Shown here in pieces: positions 1-9,446 of a stretch of DNA of 64,000 nucleotides. Made by a program: the position numbers and the translations under genes. The stretch lies in contig NC_061114.1 of the NCBI RefSeq assembly GCF_002878395.1, forward strand, positions 143,875,167 through 143,939,166. The letters are read 5' to 3'. Numbering within the stretch: the stretch's first letter is position 1; each line of letters begins with the position of its first letter. This DNA comes from Capsicum annuum (lineage: Eukaryota > Streptophyta > Magnoliopsida > Solanales > Solanaceae). Below the pieces are notes generated by a model. The model was given only the letters and a program-made list of their open reading frames with translations, searched no databases and was not told the DNA's origin.

Positions 1-214
1 AAGTTTTTACAAGTTAAAAATCGCGACCTTAATCAATAAGAGGAACATAGTAGTCCATGCAACTGGTAAACCGGAGGCATTTTGTGGACAATGGGTAAGT
101 TTTGCATAAAAGAATATGTTCTCACTAAATCACAAATCGAATTGGAAAACACTATAACTTTGTGCTCTCAAAACCTTTAGAGACTGAAAGGCCTGCCAGA
201 TTTCACCAACCCAT

Positions 215-3200
215 TTATCTCTTGTCCTCGAGTAGAGGCTCTTCAATGCTCCCTTGTGTCCTTGAGATGGAAATGCCCTCACTCGACTTCTTAGGTGATT
301 GTCCTTGTTTACTTTGACCTCCCTGTGGAATCCAATAGAAAATGTTAGCCATTTATGACAAAGTGGCGTTCTGTCAAAATCAAAAGACCAAACGAAACAT
401 CTATTAATATAGAAACATACTTGCATTTTCCTCTTTTGTCGTCATTTTAACTCTAATAACAAGTAATTCAAAAAGAGCCAACGAGAATAGAGTTTCAGTT
501 TGTCGCAGTAATCAATACAACTAATAAAGCCTCTCATAACTTTTCCACTCGGATTCGTGTGAACCCATAATATGAGCCACAATTTATTGGAGGCGCTAAT
601 CTGACATGCAAGATTCTAGCAAGTTTGAGAATTTGCAGCTCCCGCCCTGACTGGTTTGTTCACGTCACAAGGGCTTTTAGTTGACAATGGTAAATAAATA
701 ACTATTTGAGAGGAGACACCTGCAACAGCGATAAAAATATTTGACTAGCTTTACATATAACATGTGAGTATGTTACTGAATCAGGCACACACGAGAAGCT
801 CTTTGCCCATGCAGTCGAGATGTCTTAACAGTAATTACTATCAAATGATATCAAAATGTGAATCCAGATTTTGGCAATTAAGAAATAATCACGTGGAATC
901 TTGATTTGAAGAATTTTACATCATATATCAGGAGATTCCTGTATAATATATCCATAATGTGTACTTACAGCTGCCTTTTGAGCTGTCAACCTCCGGATTG
1001 AAGGTGCTCGTGCTACTGATGAAGCAGCAGCTGCTGCAGCCACACGTATCCTGTAAATATTGGAAGAACATTACAATGTGCTCTTCAACATCAATAATAC
1101 TGATCAGGTGAAACTAAGGTTCCTGATTCTTATGCACCTTTTATGAACATCAACATACTCATCAGTTTCGTCCACAATTTCCTCCTGCACCAATGACATG
1201 TTTCTGAAATGTAAGTTCCATCTGTTATAGCCAACTGTGTGACGGAGTTAGAAATCCATAAGCCCAAAGAATTACCTGTAACAATTCTTTAAATACGTCT
1301 TCCAAGGTGATAATACCTATTACTTCAGCATCCTCAATATCATCTGATGAATGAGGCACACTATTCAACACTGTATCACCAGATGTTGGTACTGCTGGCA
1401 GTGTAGGCTTCTCAATATCAACGATGACATTATCTGATTTCCCATCCTTTTTCATCAGAAGAGGAGCTGTTTCTTGAGAATTTTCACTGTTATCTTCAGG
1501 TTTCTGTTCCTCAACTACAGAGAGAGGTTTTTTGCTTTTCCCTTTAGCCTTCACCACCGCAGCCATATGACTGCTACCTTTTTGAAATTCATTTAGTATG
1601 TCGTATAGTGGCATATCAGCAGGAACACTGGCGAGACGTATGACAAGAAATGTTGTTAGGATATAAATATCAGTTGATACACACAAAAGACAGCCGGTGA
1701 ATGACCAAACATTAATACCGTGGAATTCTACGAATAGAAACTGCACTAACTGGTGTCTCTGTCTCCGCCCTTACAGTAAGCAGACTTTTTACCTAAAATC
1801 ATTTCCAAAATTTATCACTTCACGTGAGTAGCAAGATTACATATAGAACATGCTCTGACGGTGAGAATTCAGAGGTCACCAGTAGAAGTCCAATAACATT
1901 CTTTGGATTTCTGGAGTAGACAGGAACACGGCTATGCCCCCGTGCAAGAACTTTTCCCATTGCCTCCCTGCAATCAGGGAAAGAAAATAAGTAAGTTGAC
2001 TGCTAAATATGATAATCTATATGACATATCCGGGTTTAAAATCAAGAAGGAATTGTTGCTTTTAGTTATGCGCATACAACATCTTGAGAAGTAAAAAACA
2101 AAAAGAAAAAATTGAAACTTCATTATAAGTAATAACTCACGTATAGTTAACTAAATCGCACTAGGAATCCAAAAACATTTGCATGAAGAGAATTCTTAAA
2201 AAAATAATTCTGAGGACATCTATCATAAAGGTAGAGCAGTTTTTTGTAATGAGAAATTCTCAAAGGTCAGGGGCACACAGTTCGAATCTTGGTGGTAATA
2301 GGCCCATACCTCTTATCATTCTCTACTAAATACCAGGCTTTTGTCTGTTGTAGGGGTTTGGAACCCATAGTGTATGCCTAACCCACACATATGCGCTACG
2401 CTCTTACCCTAAACCAAAGCCATGAAAGACTCATGAAGGTAGAACATATGCAGCTCAAAGAAAAGAGCATTCATTTTTTCAGAAAGGAACATCTAATGTT
2501 CAGTAGGCAAAAGCTCCGTTTAGGTACCATTCCGATTCCTGGCTGCCAACCCAAAGGAAGAGAAAAAATATTGGCCTTGTTAAGCATGACGGCTTCGCAT
2601 AGTTCAGCACAATATCACACGCATGTAGGGGTGAAGAAAAGTATCATTTATCATCAGAACTGATCAATCATTTTTGAAAAGTTAACCATGAAGTGTGCCA
2701 ACAATGCACAACCATGCACCGACACTAGGTGCATAGGTACTACTTAAGTACTTGAGTATCAGTAACTCCAACCATACAGTAAGAGTGTAAAGGGTTTGCA
2801 TAAAACATAAAAAGTGGCAAATATTTTATCATAGAATCTCGCCCTGAAAATATTGTGTTTGTTTGAATTATTCAAAAATTGAGTTTCCAATTTCAGTTTT
2901 TTGACAAACGTGTTTGTTTGGGCTATTTTGCCGAACGAAAAATAAGTTAATATCTTGTGAAGATTTCCAAACTCACATTTTCAAATATGACAAAGACTAA
3001 AAAGCTAAGTACAAGTGGCATTCCTCTGCTCAAGAAAATCCCTTAAATGCTAATTTTGATGTTGTTGACCTGCTTTCTTTTCATTGCTGATTCCTCTCAA
3101 TGAAATTTTCAATGAAGTACTAAATTCCTTATGGATGTTTGCATGTTATCTAGGAATACTTTTGAGGTTATCACCCATCTAAAGTACAGCTGAGCATTTA

Positions 3201-6200
3201 GACTACAAAATTTAGAAACAAAAAATGATATCTTACCAAATGTCAACTTGTTTTTGCAAACTCAAGTTTATGGAAACTTCAAACAAATGCCGCCTAATAT
3301 TTGAGACCAAGAAACTTTTGAAAAACTTGAAGAACAAAAGACTTGGTTTGAATATTACCAGTCCAGCTTTGAATTAACATCCAATGAAAACGTTGACTCG
3401 ATGGGTGTCATAGCCTCCTCAGCAGTCTATCAATAGCAATAAAAAAAAGAGGGAGTGAGAGGGGGGTGGGTGGGTGGGTGGGGAGATCATCATACCAACA
3501 TATTCCAGGGCTCAGGGATCTTGATGTGAGTAAAGACAATATGTATTAGTATCCTAGTCATAAAATGTATCACTATAAATTTCATGTTTTGTGGCATAGA
3601 TATGGGATGACTGCACTGATTGAAGAAAATCAAAGGATGGAAAAGGTGACAGAGTCTTGGACATTTAACATTTTACTAGCGCACTGACTTCAGCTAAGGG
3701 TAAGTTTGCCTAGTATTTATATTTTTTTCTCAGTAACTTCTCCCCAGAAAAAGAATGGTGGAAAGGAACTGGTGCAGTATCATAGATGGTCAAAGCTTGT
3801 GCAACGAATCATGGATCTCAGGACACTGACAATTTTTGGAAAGCAAAAAGCTGATCAAAGTTCTCTTCTCATGGAACTTTTATGCCTATACAGATAAAAT
3901 AGGAAGTAGGAGAATCTTTAAAGGCCAAGCATTACTGACTCCTGAAACTTAGTCCTTCAGAAGCTATGGGAACAGGGACACAGAATGAAATGAATATCAG
4001 GGATGACAGTATCACTCCACTACCTTCTCAGTCAAATCCAGTGCTCCACTAATGATTGTTGTCTCATCATGTGTCAGTTCACCTCCCTTGCCAGCCTAAA
4101 TAAAAATCATATTAACAAATCATGGCTTTGGGAAATTTAAAGGAAACTCAATTCATGTTAACAACTAGTTCTCAAGAGAATAAATGCCGCAAATTAAGGA
4201 TATACGATACTGACCTCTCAACTGTGGATAGAAACAAGGGCTTTTAATTGAGCTCGTCTGAATAGTACTTCATTATGTCCCAATACACAGTCTAGGATCT
4301 CGAAAGATACAACATCAAGTCAGACCGTCTATTATTACAAAGAATGGCAACCTAGTTTTTGCAAAACTTAAAAGAACATTTTAGTCAAGAGAAGCACAAA
4401 TGCTCAATTAAAGGCTAAATGTAGCTAGATAAATAAAGATAAAATTTCATTTCTTGATACAAGCAACTTCCAATGAATTAAAATATGCAAACAGGAAACA
4501 TCAACTTTCTTTCAAACAAAGTCAATATCAATATCATACAGATGATAATTGCTAGAGCACTGGCTAAATCAAAAGTGCAGAGACAGGTTGACAATTGGAC
4601 TTTAGTACTTATTTTACTAGATCAGACTGTACGAGATTAGCTTGAGGGTGGTTATGAGCTCACACAGATACACATACATATAATTTTTTTTTTCATTTCC
4701 CACAATTGTCCAATGTACCAAGCATGTGTTAATATGACAAGGCTAGGAAGCATCAGTAGTCCCAACTACACGCCAGCTTTGGTATCCCTTAAATAAAACA
4801 CCCTCACGAACATGTCCTTTCAGGTCTATTCATTGTCCAACTGCAGAGGACTACATTAGCTGAAAGTAGCTTGGAGCAAGCACTTAATAGAAGTCAGAAC
4901 ATGATCGGACGTTTCCGTATTCAGTTAGGTAGGTTAAGGCTGTTAATTTAAATATTTGAAACACCTTAATCTGCAAAATGTCCTCGGCATCAGGCTGATA
5001 AGTGATAAACCAAGCACTTTTGGCTGCAAGTAGTTTGCTATAACAGATTTTGTTCAAAAGTTGTACTATTTCTTCCATGAATCAAAATATTTTGCTATCA
5101 GTGTAATTGGCATCAGGAAAAAGAGGTAAGAAAAGTGAGTATCAGCTATAGGGCAAGATATTATATCTACAACTATATAAGCAACGCAGACTCAATCAAG
5201 TTTAAATTAAACTCCATCAGAAGAGAGAAACTGCATCAATACTGATTTTCCAAACGCTACACATTTCCAAACCTAATGCAACCGAACTTCTAAGACAAGA
5301 AAACAGAATGACAAAAGAATGAAAAGCTAGGCCACCAAAGCTTCAAATGTCCATATTTACTGACAAAGTCATAGCTATTGCATGCTCTTGTAGAGTGACG
5401 ATAATCTTCCAAATAGGGAAGTGAAAACTCCTATCTTTCCAATGGCGTAGACTAGAGTTAATTATTGTGACACAACAGAATGCTAAAAGCTAATTGAACC
5501 GTGAAGTAAATGAACAACTCAGTAGATCAATTTAGATGCCCCTAAACATGGTATACTCAATTCTTCCCAAACCAAGAACTTGAACAAAAGATCACTAGAT
5601 AAGACAAAGGTTTCAGAAGAATTCAGGTATCCATGATGTTTGAAATAATGGCACTACTTCCAGTCAAGAATGTAGCAATTTAGCAGTGTTTTGCTTTTTG
5701 GAACACATCCTTGGGAGAGATACAAGGCACAGATCATATAAAATACTTGTAATCCAATTACTTAGAAGAATATAGTTATTACCTTTCCGATGGGGTAAGC
5801 AATAGGATACCATAGGAACATCAAAATACGAACAAGCCAAACAAAGTTAGAACCTACAGAAAGTCCATATCTGGTGCATATTGCTTGAGGAATAACCTGA
5901 AAATCAAAGATAGCAGGAGGATCAAAGCATATCGATGGTCTATCGTAAATGCTGAGATCCAGATTGTGGTGCAATTTACCTCTCCAAAAAACAAAACGAA
6001 AGTTACTGATAGTATTATGGCCAGATATTGGTTGAAAAGCTTATCCAGGTATAGAGGCAGGGCCTGAAAATTGCAACAGGAGAAAAGAAGTAAATATTTG
6101 ACAGCTAAATAAATAAACTATACATAGACAGCATATTTGATCCTTATTCCATCCTTTTATTTGATCACTCCCCCCTTGTCGATCCCTTAGGGTTTTCACA

Positions 6201-7066
6201 TTTGTAACTGGTGATGTACTCCCTTAACATCGCTAGTGGGTATTTTATACCTCAATATGCATGCATGCATGCATGCGTACATACATACATACATACATAT
6301 ACAACAACAACAACAAACCCAGTGTATTCCCACTTAGTGGGGTCTGGGGGTAAGATGTACGCAGTTCATACCTCTACCTCTGATGAAGTAGAAAGGCTGT
6401 TTCCGAAAGACCCCCGGCTCAAGTCACGAGATATCACACAAACACATAGTACAGCACAGAAGCAGATGACATAACATAGATACGGCACCCATAAGGAATA
6501 TAAAACAGAGTAAAGCAGGAATGCAGGAATATAAAGCAGAGGAAAGCACATATATATATATATATGTGTGTGTGTGTATAGTAAAAGGCGTTTTCTCAAA
6601 CTTAAATAGAAGACATGGAAAAATTGACCGGTATTCATACCTCCATTGCAGCAGCATTACAGAGAAGTAGTGTGACAAGAAGCTGATGTTGCTTCTGAAC
6701 AACAGGAAGGATTGTAGCTGTAAAAAATGGAACAGGAAGGATTGTAGCTGTAAAAAATGGAATATGTATATTTTTTATTTTTATGAGAGAGATGACAATG
6801 ATGAATTGGTGTTGAATGGGAATTAGGTTACCCGCTTGGTTTTTCTCAGAGGGTGTGCCACTTTGTTGAAGGATTTCAAGTTCGACAAGACCCAAAGACA
6901 TGAGGCCTAACGTCAATCCTGACATAATTCCAGCGAATAGTACTAAGAAACATGAAATCCCAGCATACACAAACCATGACACCGTTCCAAATGCTATTTC
7001 TGCTCCCAGACCAGAATGACATTTGGTTGCCATTCGAACCACTGCCACCGCATTCAAGGGGTGCAT
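215..7066 (-). CDS. DUF21/CNNM-CBS membrane protein, 13 exons, with an in-frame TGA
   Basis: Joined exons on the minus strand: 7066-6832, 6717-6641, 6063-5980, 5896-5783, 4298-4215, 4095-4024, 3426-3359, 1967-1880, 1792-1719, 1627-1276, 1184-1138, 1050-969, 322-215. All introns are GT-AG and phases agree, giving 494 codons plus stop. Residues about 30-200 form a DUF21 (CNNM) domain with four hydrophobic segments and the motifs GLTLGLMSLGL and GEVIPQ. Residues about 225-420 form a CBS pair ending in IITLEDVFKELLQEEIVDETDE. The tail has an alanine run and ends EEPLLEDKR. Plant relatives (DUF21 domain-containing proteins, MGR family) are linked to magnesium transport at membranes; that is family knowledge. 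Codon 197 is TGA (4218-4220), where relatives read HSQEAGKGG. If real, the product stops at the end of DUF21 and loses both CBS domains. Otherwise the gene looks intact. Start: the ATG at 7066 begins MHPLNAVAVVRM, as in relatives. Confidence 0.9.
323..968 (-). other. Last intron of the CNNM-like gene
   Basis: A 646-bp GT-AG intron between the alanine-rich exon (1050-969) and the final exon (322-215). Nothing further is recognised in it. Bases 1-214 are the 3' untranslated side of the gene; no clear AATAAA signal was seen on the gene strand. Confidence 0.65.
1968..3358 (-). other. Large intron between exons 7 and 8
   Basis: A GT-AG intron of 1391 bp. Apart from the possible inverted-repeat element at 2855-3295 I see AT-rich unique-looking sequence and no conserved coding stretch. 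The short open frames here (for example 1903-2094 and 2391-2663 on plus) overlap exon antisense or intron and show no family resemblance. Confidence 0.7.
2855..3295. mobile_element. Possible small inverted-repeat element (MITE) in an intron
   Basis: The left end contains TGTTTGTTTGAA and the right end contains TTCAAACAAATG, an imperfect inverted pair about 440 bp apart, with AATATT directly outside each end. It lies in the large intron between exons 7 and 8. Terminal repeats are offset by some bases and the flanking repeat is AT-rich, so chance is not excluded. Confidence 0.3.
3461..3483 (+). repeat. (GGGT)n G-run tract, quadruplex-type, beside an exon acceptor
   Basis: Five runs of three or more G separated by single T lie on the plus strand. 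On the gene (minus) strand this is a C-rich pyrimidine tract about 35 bases upstream of the acceptor of exon 7 (3426). It may act as an extended polypyrimidine tract; quadruplex or i-motif formation is inferred from sequence only. Confidence 0.8.
4218..4220 (-). other. Premature TGA codon in exon 5 of the CNNM-like gene
   Basis: Exon 5 (4298-4215) reads from ILDCVLGHNEVLF to KALVSIHS, then TGA, then GAG before the donor GTCAGT. The exon is exactly 28 codons, as expected, and both splice sites are good, so the stop is not an artefact of a wrong frame. The only GT upstream in the exon end (CACA/GTTGAG) would shift the frame. The stop lies far upstream of the last exon junction, so nonsense-mediated decay would be expected. 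Confidence 0.8.
4299..5782 (-). other. Large intron between exons 4 and 5
   Basis: A GT-AG intron of 1484 bp. I see no repeat or coding feature in it. It precedes the exon with the TGA codon. Its acceptor (TATCTTTCGAG) is acceptable. Confidence 0.7.
6256..6300. repeat. ATGC / ATAC microsatellite
   Basis: About five ATGC units run directly into about five ATAC units. The tract ends at the CAA run of the SINE tail (6301 on), so it may be decayed SINE tail or target-site expansion. It lies in the intron between exons 2 and 3. Confidence 0.85.
6301..6425 (-). mobile_element. SINE 3' region (TS/Au-like, Solanaceae type), reverse oriented
   Basis: On the minus strand the segment reads CCGGGGGTCTTTCGGAAACA, then a part ending in GGGGTCTGGG-complement motifs, then a TTG-repeat tail. 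This is the typical 3' body and tail of TS/Au-type SINEs common in Solanaceae. The tRNA-like 5' part was not recognised, so the copy may be 5' truncated or extend into the unplaced sequence to about 6540. It sits in the intron between exons 2 and 3. Confidence 0.7.
6550..6579. repeat. TA/TG dinucleotide microsatellite
   Basis: About nine TA units followed by about seven TG units within the intron between exons 2 and 3, near the presumed 5' side of the SINE. Confidence 0.85.
6701..6760 (-). repeat. Perfect 30-bp tandem duplication covering a splice acceptor
   Basis: Bases 6701-6730 and 6731-6760 are identical. Each unit holds, on the gene strand, the tract CCATTTTTTACAG followed by the first codons of exon 2. 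The normal acceptor gives exon 2 from 6717; the upstream copy gives it from 6747. Thirty bases keep the frame, so the longer form would add ten residues (FFTATILPVP-like) in DUF21 after residue 78. Confidence 0.95.
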
Positions 7067-7523
7067 TCTTTATTTCTTTCTGCTTGCACACTCATCAGCA
7101 GTAAGGAAAATGTCAAATTATATTTCCATTCCCACAAATTCTGTTCCTTCCACAAATTTACCTATTAACGTGTTCCTTTCCTTTTTTTTTGTGATACTCA
7201 CATCCATCAGCCCACCACTTTCTCACATTTCTAACTTCGACACATAAATTCGTTCATCATTCCGTTAAGCGTACTACTAATAAAAATACACGGGTTTTTG
7301 TTCCAGGTGGTCCTTAAGTTAAAAATATGATGTAATGGTCCTTCATATAGTTCAAATAATTATAAAATTGGTCCAAAGAGAAACATTATTTTTGTTGTCA
7401 AAATAAATAGAGGCCCTTGATATCTAAATTAAATGTGGCAACACCACCAATAGATTAAAGAAAAGCAGGAAATATATAAGGTCCGAAAGAAAGTGAAACA
7501 AAATTGCAATATAAAGGGGGAGG
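7067..7523 (-). promoter_or_regulatory. 5' leader and presumed promoter region of the CNNM-like gene
   Basis: Only about 450 bp separate the start codon (7066) from the first LTR-like repeat (about 7524). This stretch must hold the 5' untranslated region and core promoter, unless a leader intron or the retroelement itself provides it. It is AT-rich with pyrimidine-rich stretches. I could not pick out a reliable TATA box or start site. Confidence 0.4.
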
Positions 7524-8811
7524 GGGGTTTTTGATTAAAAGGGAGCACACAAAGATAGAATCAATAGGAAAAAAGGATAAAGTGATCAATCGCTTACGCA
7601 AATTAGGAAAACAAGGATTATGGGAATGGAAAATGATTAATATCAACGATCGATTGTATTTAACTAATTACTGACTAGTTAATCACGAATTTAGCAATAA
7701 GCCGTAGATTCTTAATTATCAACCAATGTCTCTAGATCAATTGAGGGTTTATCTTCACTTGTTCTCTTGAATCAATCACGAATTTAGCAATAAGCCGTAG
7801 ATTCTTAATTATCAACCAATGTCTCTAGATCAATTGAGGGTTTATCTTCAATTGTTCTCTTGAATCAAGCTAAGAAACACTAAACACAAATCAATATTAG
7901 GCTACAACTAGGATTTTCCCTATCTCGAGCTCAAATTCATCATATGGGGTTCGAAGCTCCAAATTGCACTAATTAATCTTTTCCAAGCTTAATTAACTCT
8001 CTAGGACTTAATCAAAGCAAATGGACGATTCCAACTCTAATTTCTTTTTTTTCAGTCAATTAAAGTAGAAATCAAATAAAGATGAAGATTAATTAAATAA
8101 GCAAACCCCAGTCAAAAACTAGTAAGAATTAAATAATACAAAAACATAAGATAAAATCAAAGCCCAAATTCAAAATAGAAATATTGCATTATCTCTAACT
8201 ACAATATCCAAGTACGTATCTAACAATTACACCCAAAATTAGTCACTACAACACAAGGAATTAAAGAAAAGGTTAAGTGTTTCTCAATAAAATTACTTCA
8301 ATCTTCTCTTCCAAAGGTGTTTGGAAGAACCCTAGTCTCCAAGCTTGATAAAATACCCAAAGATATGTTTGAGAAATCTTGGAACGATGTTTATATAGAT
8401 TGGATACGAATTCAACTTCTGCCCTGAACAGTGCCCTAACAACCGTTATTGCGGTTAAAATGTCTTTTAAATAGCTGGATTGACTTTTGCCGAATCGTTT
8501 TTGTACACAAAATGACCATTTTTGCGAACTTTGACTATTTTGTTGACTGCCTCTTTGAAATCTTCGATCCACTCTAGCGTTAGTTCACCTAGTCATTTTT
8601 GACTTCGCTTTTACGACATTTGAGAGCATGCAACTTGGTCCTTTTCAACTCTTTTCCTATTGATTCCACTTTAATTGCTTAACTTTGTTTCTAGGTCTCA
8701 AAATACCTGAAATAAGCACAAGTCAAATGTCAATTAGCATCATATCACAGATTAACAACCCAAAATCATAAGAAAAGAGATATTAATAAGTGGTAAAATA
8801 ACCACTTATCA
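7524..8811 (-). repeat. LTR-like repeat, copy 1 (element G, probable 3' LTR)
   Basis: The segment resembles 17552-18381 over its left part: GGGGTTTTTGATTAAAA, the stretch around ACTAATGTCTCT, and the CTCCAAGCTTGA block all recur in the same order and strand. On the minus strand it would begin TGATAAGTGGTTATTTT at 8811, an LTR-like start preceded by AAGTTAGAGGTTAT as a weak polypurine tract. The minus strand has a TATATAAAC box near 8395. The open frames at 8273-8572 and 18199-18438 are parallel translations of this repeat and not a gene. The left end is approximate. Confidence 0.55.
7681..7866. repeat. 93-bp tandem duplication inside the LTR-like repeat
   Basis: Units 7681-7773 and 7774-7866 are almost identical (one visible difference, CACTTG versus CAATTG). 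The second repeat copy (around 17690-17790) has a single unit, so the duplication arose in this copy. Confidence 0.9.
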
Positions 8812-9446
8812 ATAACCTCTAACTTAAAACTTTGCTTGCCCTCACGCAAAATAAAATCAAAGGCTCAATGAGGTCTATCAATGCAAGGTCAAATCCAACA
8901 TTTTCATTTTTATTTCATATTTTCAAATTAGGCACAATGACTGTGACTTTGGTTTGTACTAATAATTAGTCAATAATATGTTAGTCTGACCAAGAAACTC
9001 CCTCAATTACAAACATAATTTCAAGAATTATCAAGTGACAATACCCAATCCTAAAGAGGTGAAACAAAACGACAAGTCTACCAAATATGCTCCTTTGACT
9101 CATTTTGGTAATTTTTCAACTTCACATGCCCATACAAAAGAGAAAGCCCCCAAATCACACTATTTAAAATAATAAGAAAGGGACAATTTCATGCAAACAC
9201 TCATACTTGATAAAGAATTACCAATATAAATAAGTATCATACCATAGACTTGTCGTTATTTTCAATCGTCACTAACTCAAAAGCACTCGATTGAAGATAT
9301 TGAAGGACTTTTTCTTGCTTGTAATGTAGGCTTGGGAAAGGGTAGGATAATCATTAAAGATTTAAAGTGAGTGCAGTCTGGTTGAACTATACACAACACT
9401 TTCCTATTCAACTGTGATCATTTTTCTCTTTATTTCCATAGACCAC
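8812..9446 (-). other. Interior of element G, part 1
   Basis: AT-rich noncoding sequence on the 3' side of the presumed minus-strand element. It continues after the solo LTR at 11814. No coding similarity is recognised. The right edge ends with ACCAC, the target-site repeat of the solo LTR. Confidence 0.4.

Noticed and set aside
130..426. A 98-codon minus frame at the 3' end of the gene
   Set aside because: It is out of frame with the last exon; the correct frame there reads GGQSKQGQSPKKSSEG to EEPLLEDKR and stops at 215.
4215..4220. Alternative donor that would avoid the TGA
   Set aside because: The only upstream GT (in CACAGTTGAG) shifts the frame into an early stop, so it does not rescue the protein.
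8273..8572. A 99-codon minus frame that resembles another at 18199-18438
   Set aside because: Both are parallel translations of the same LTR-like repeat; the similarity is at DNA level, they have no family match, and they overlap the repeat's TATA-downstream leader.
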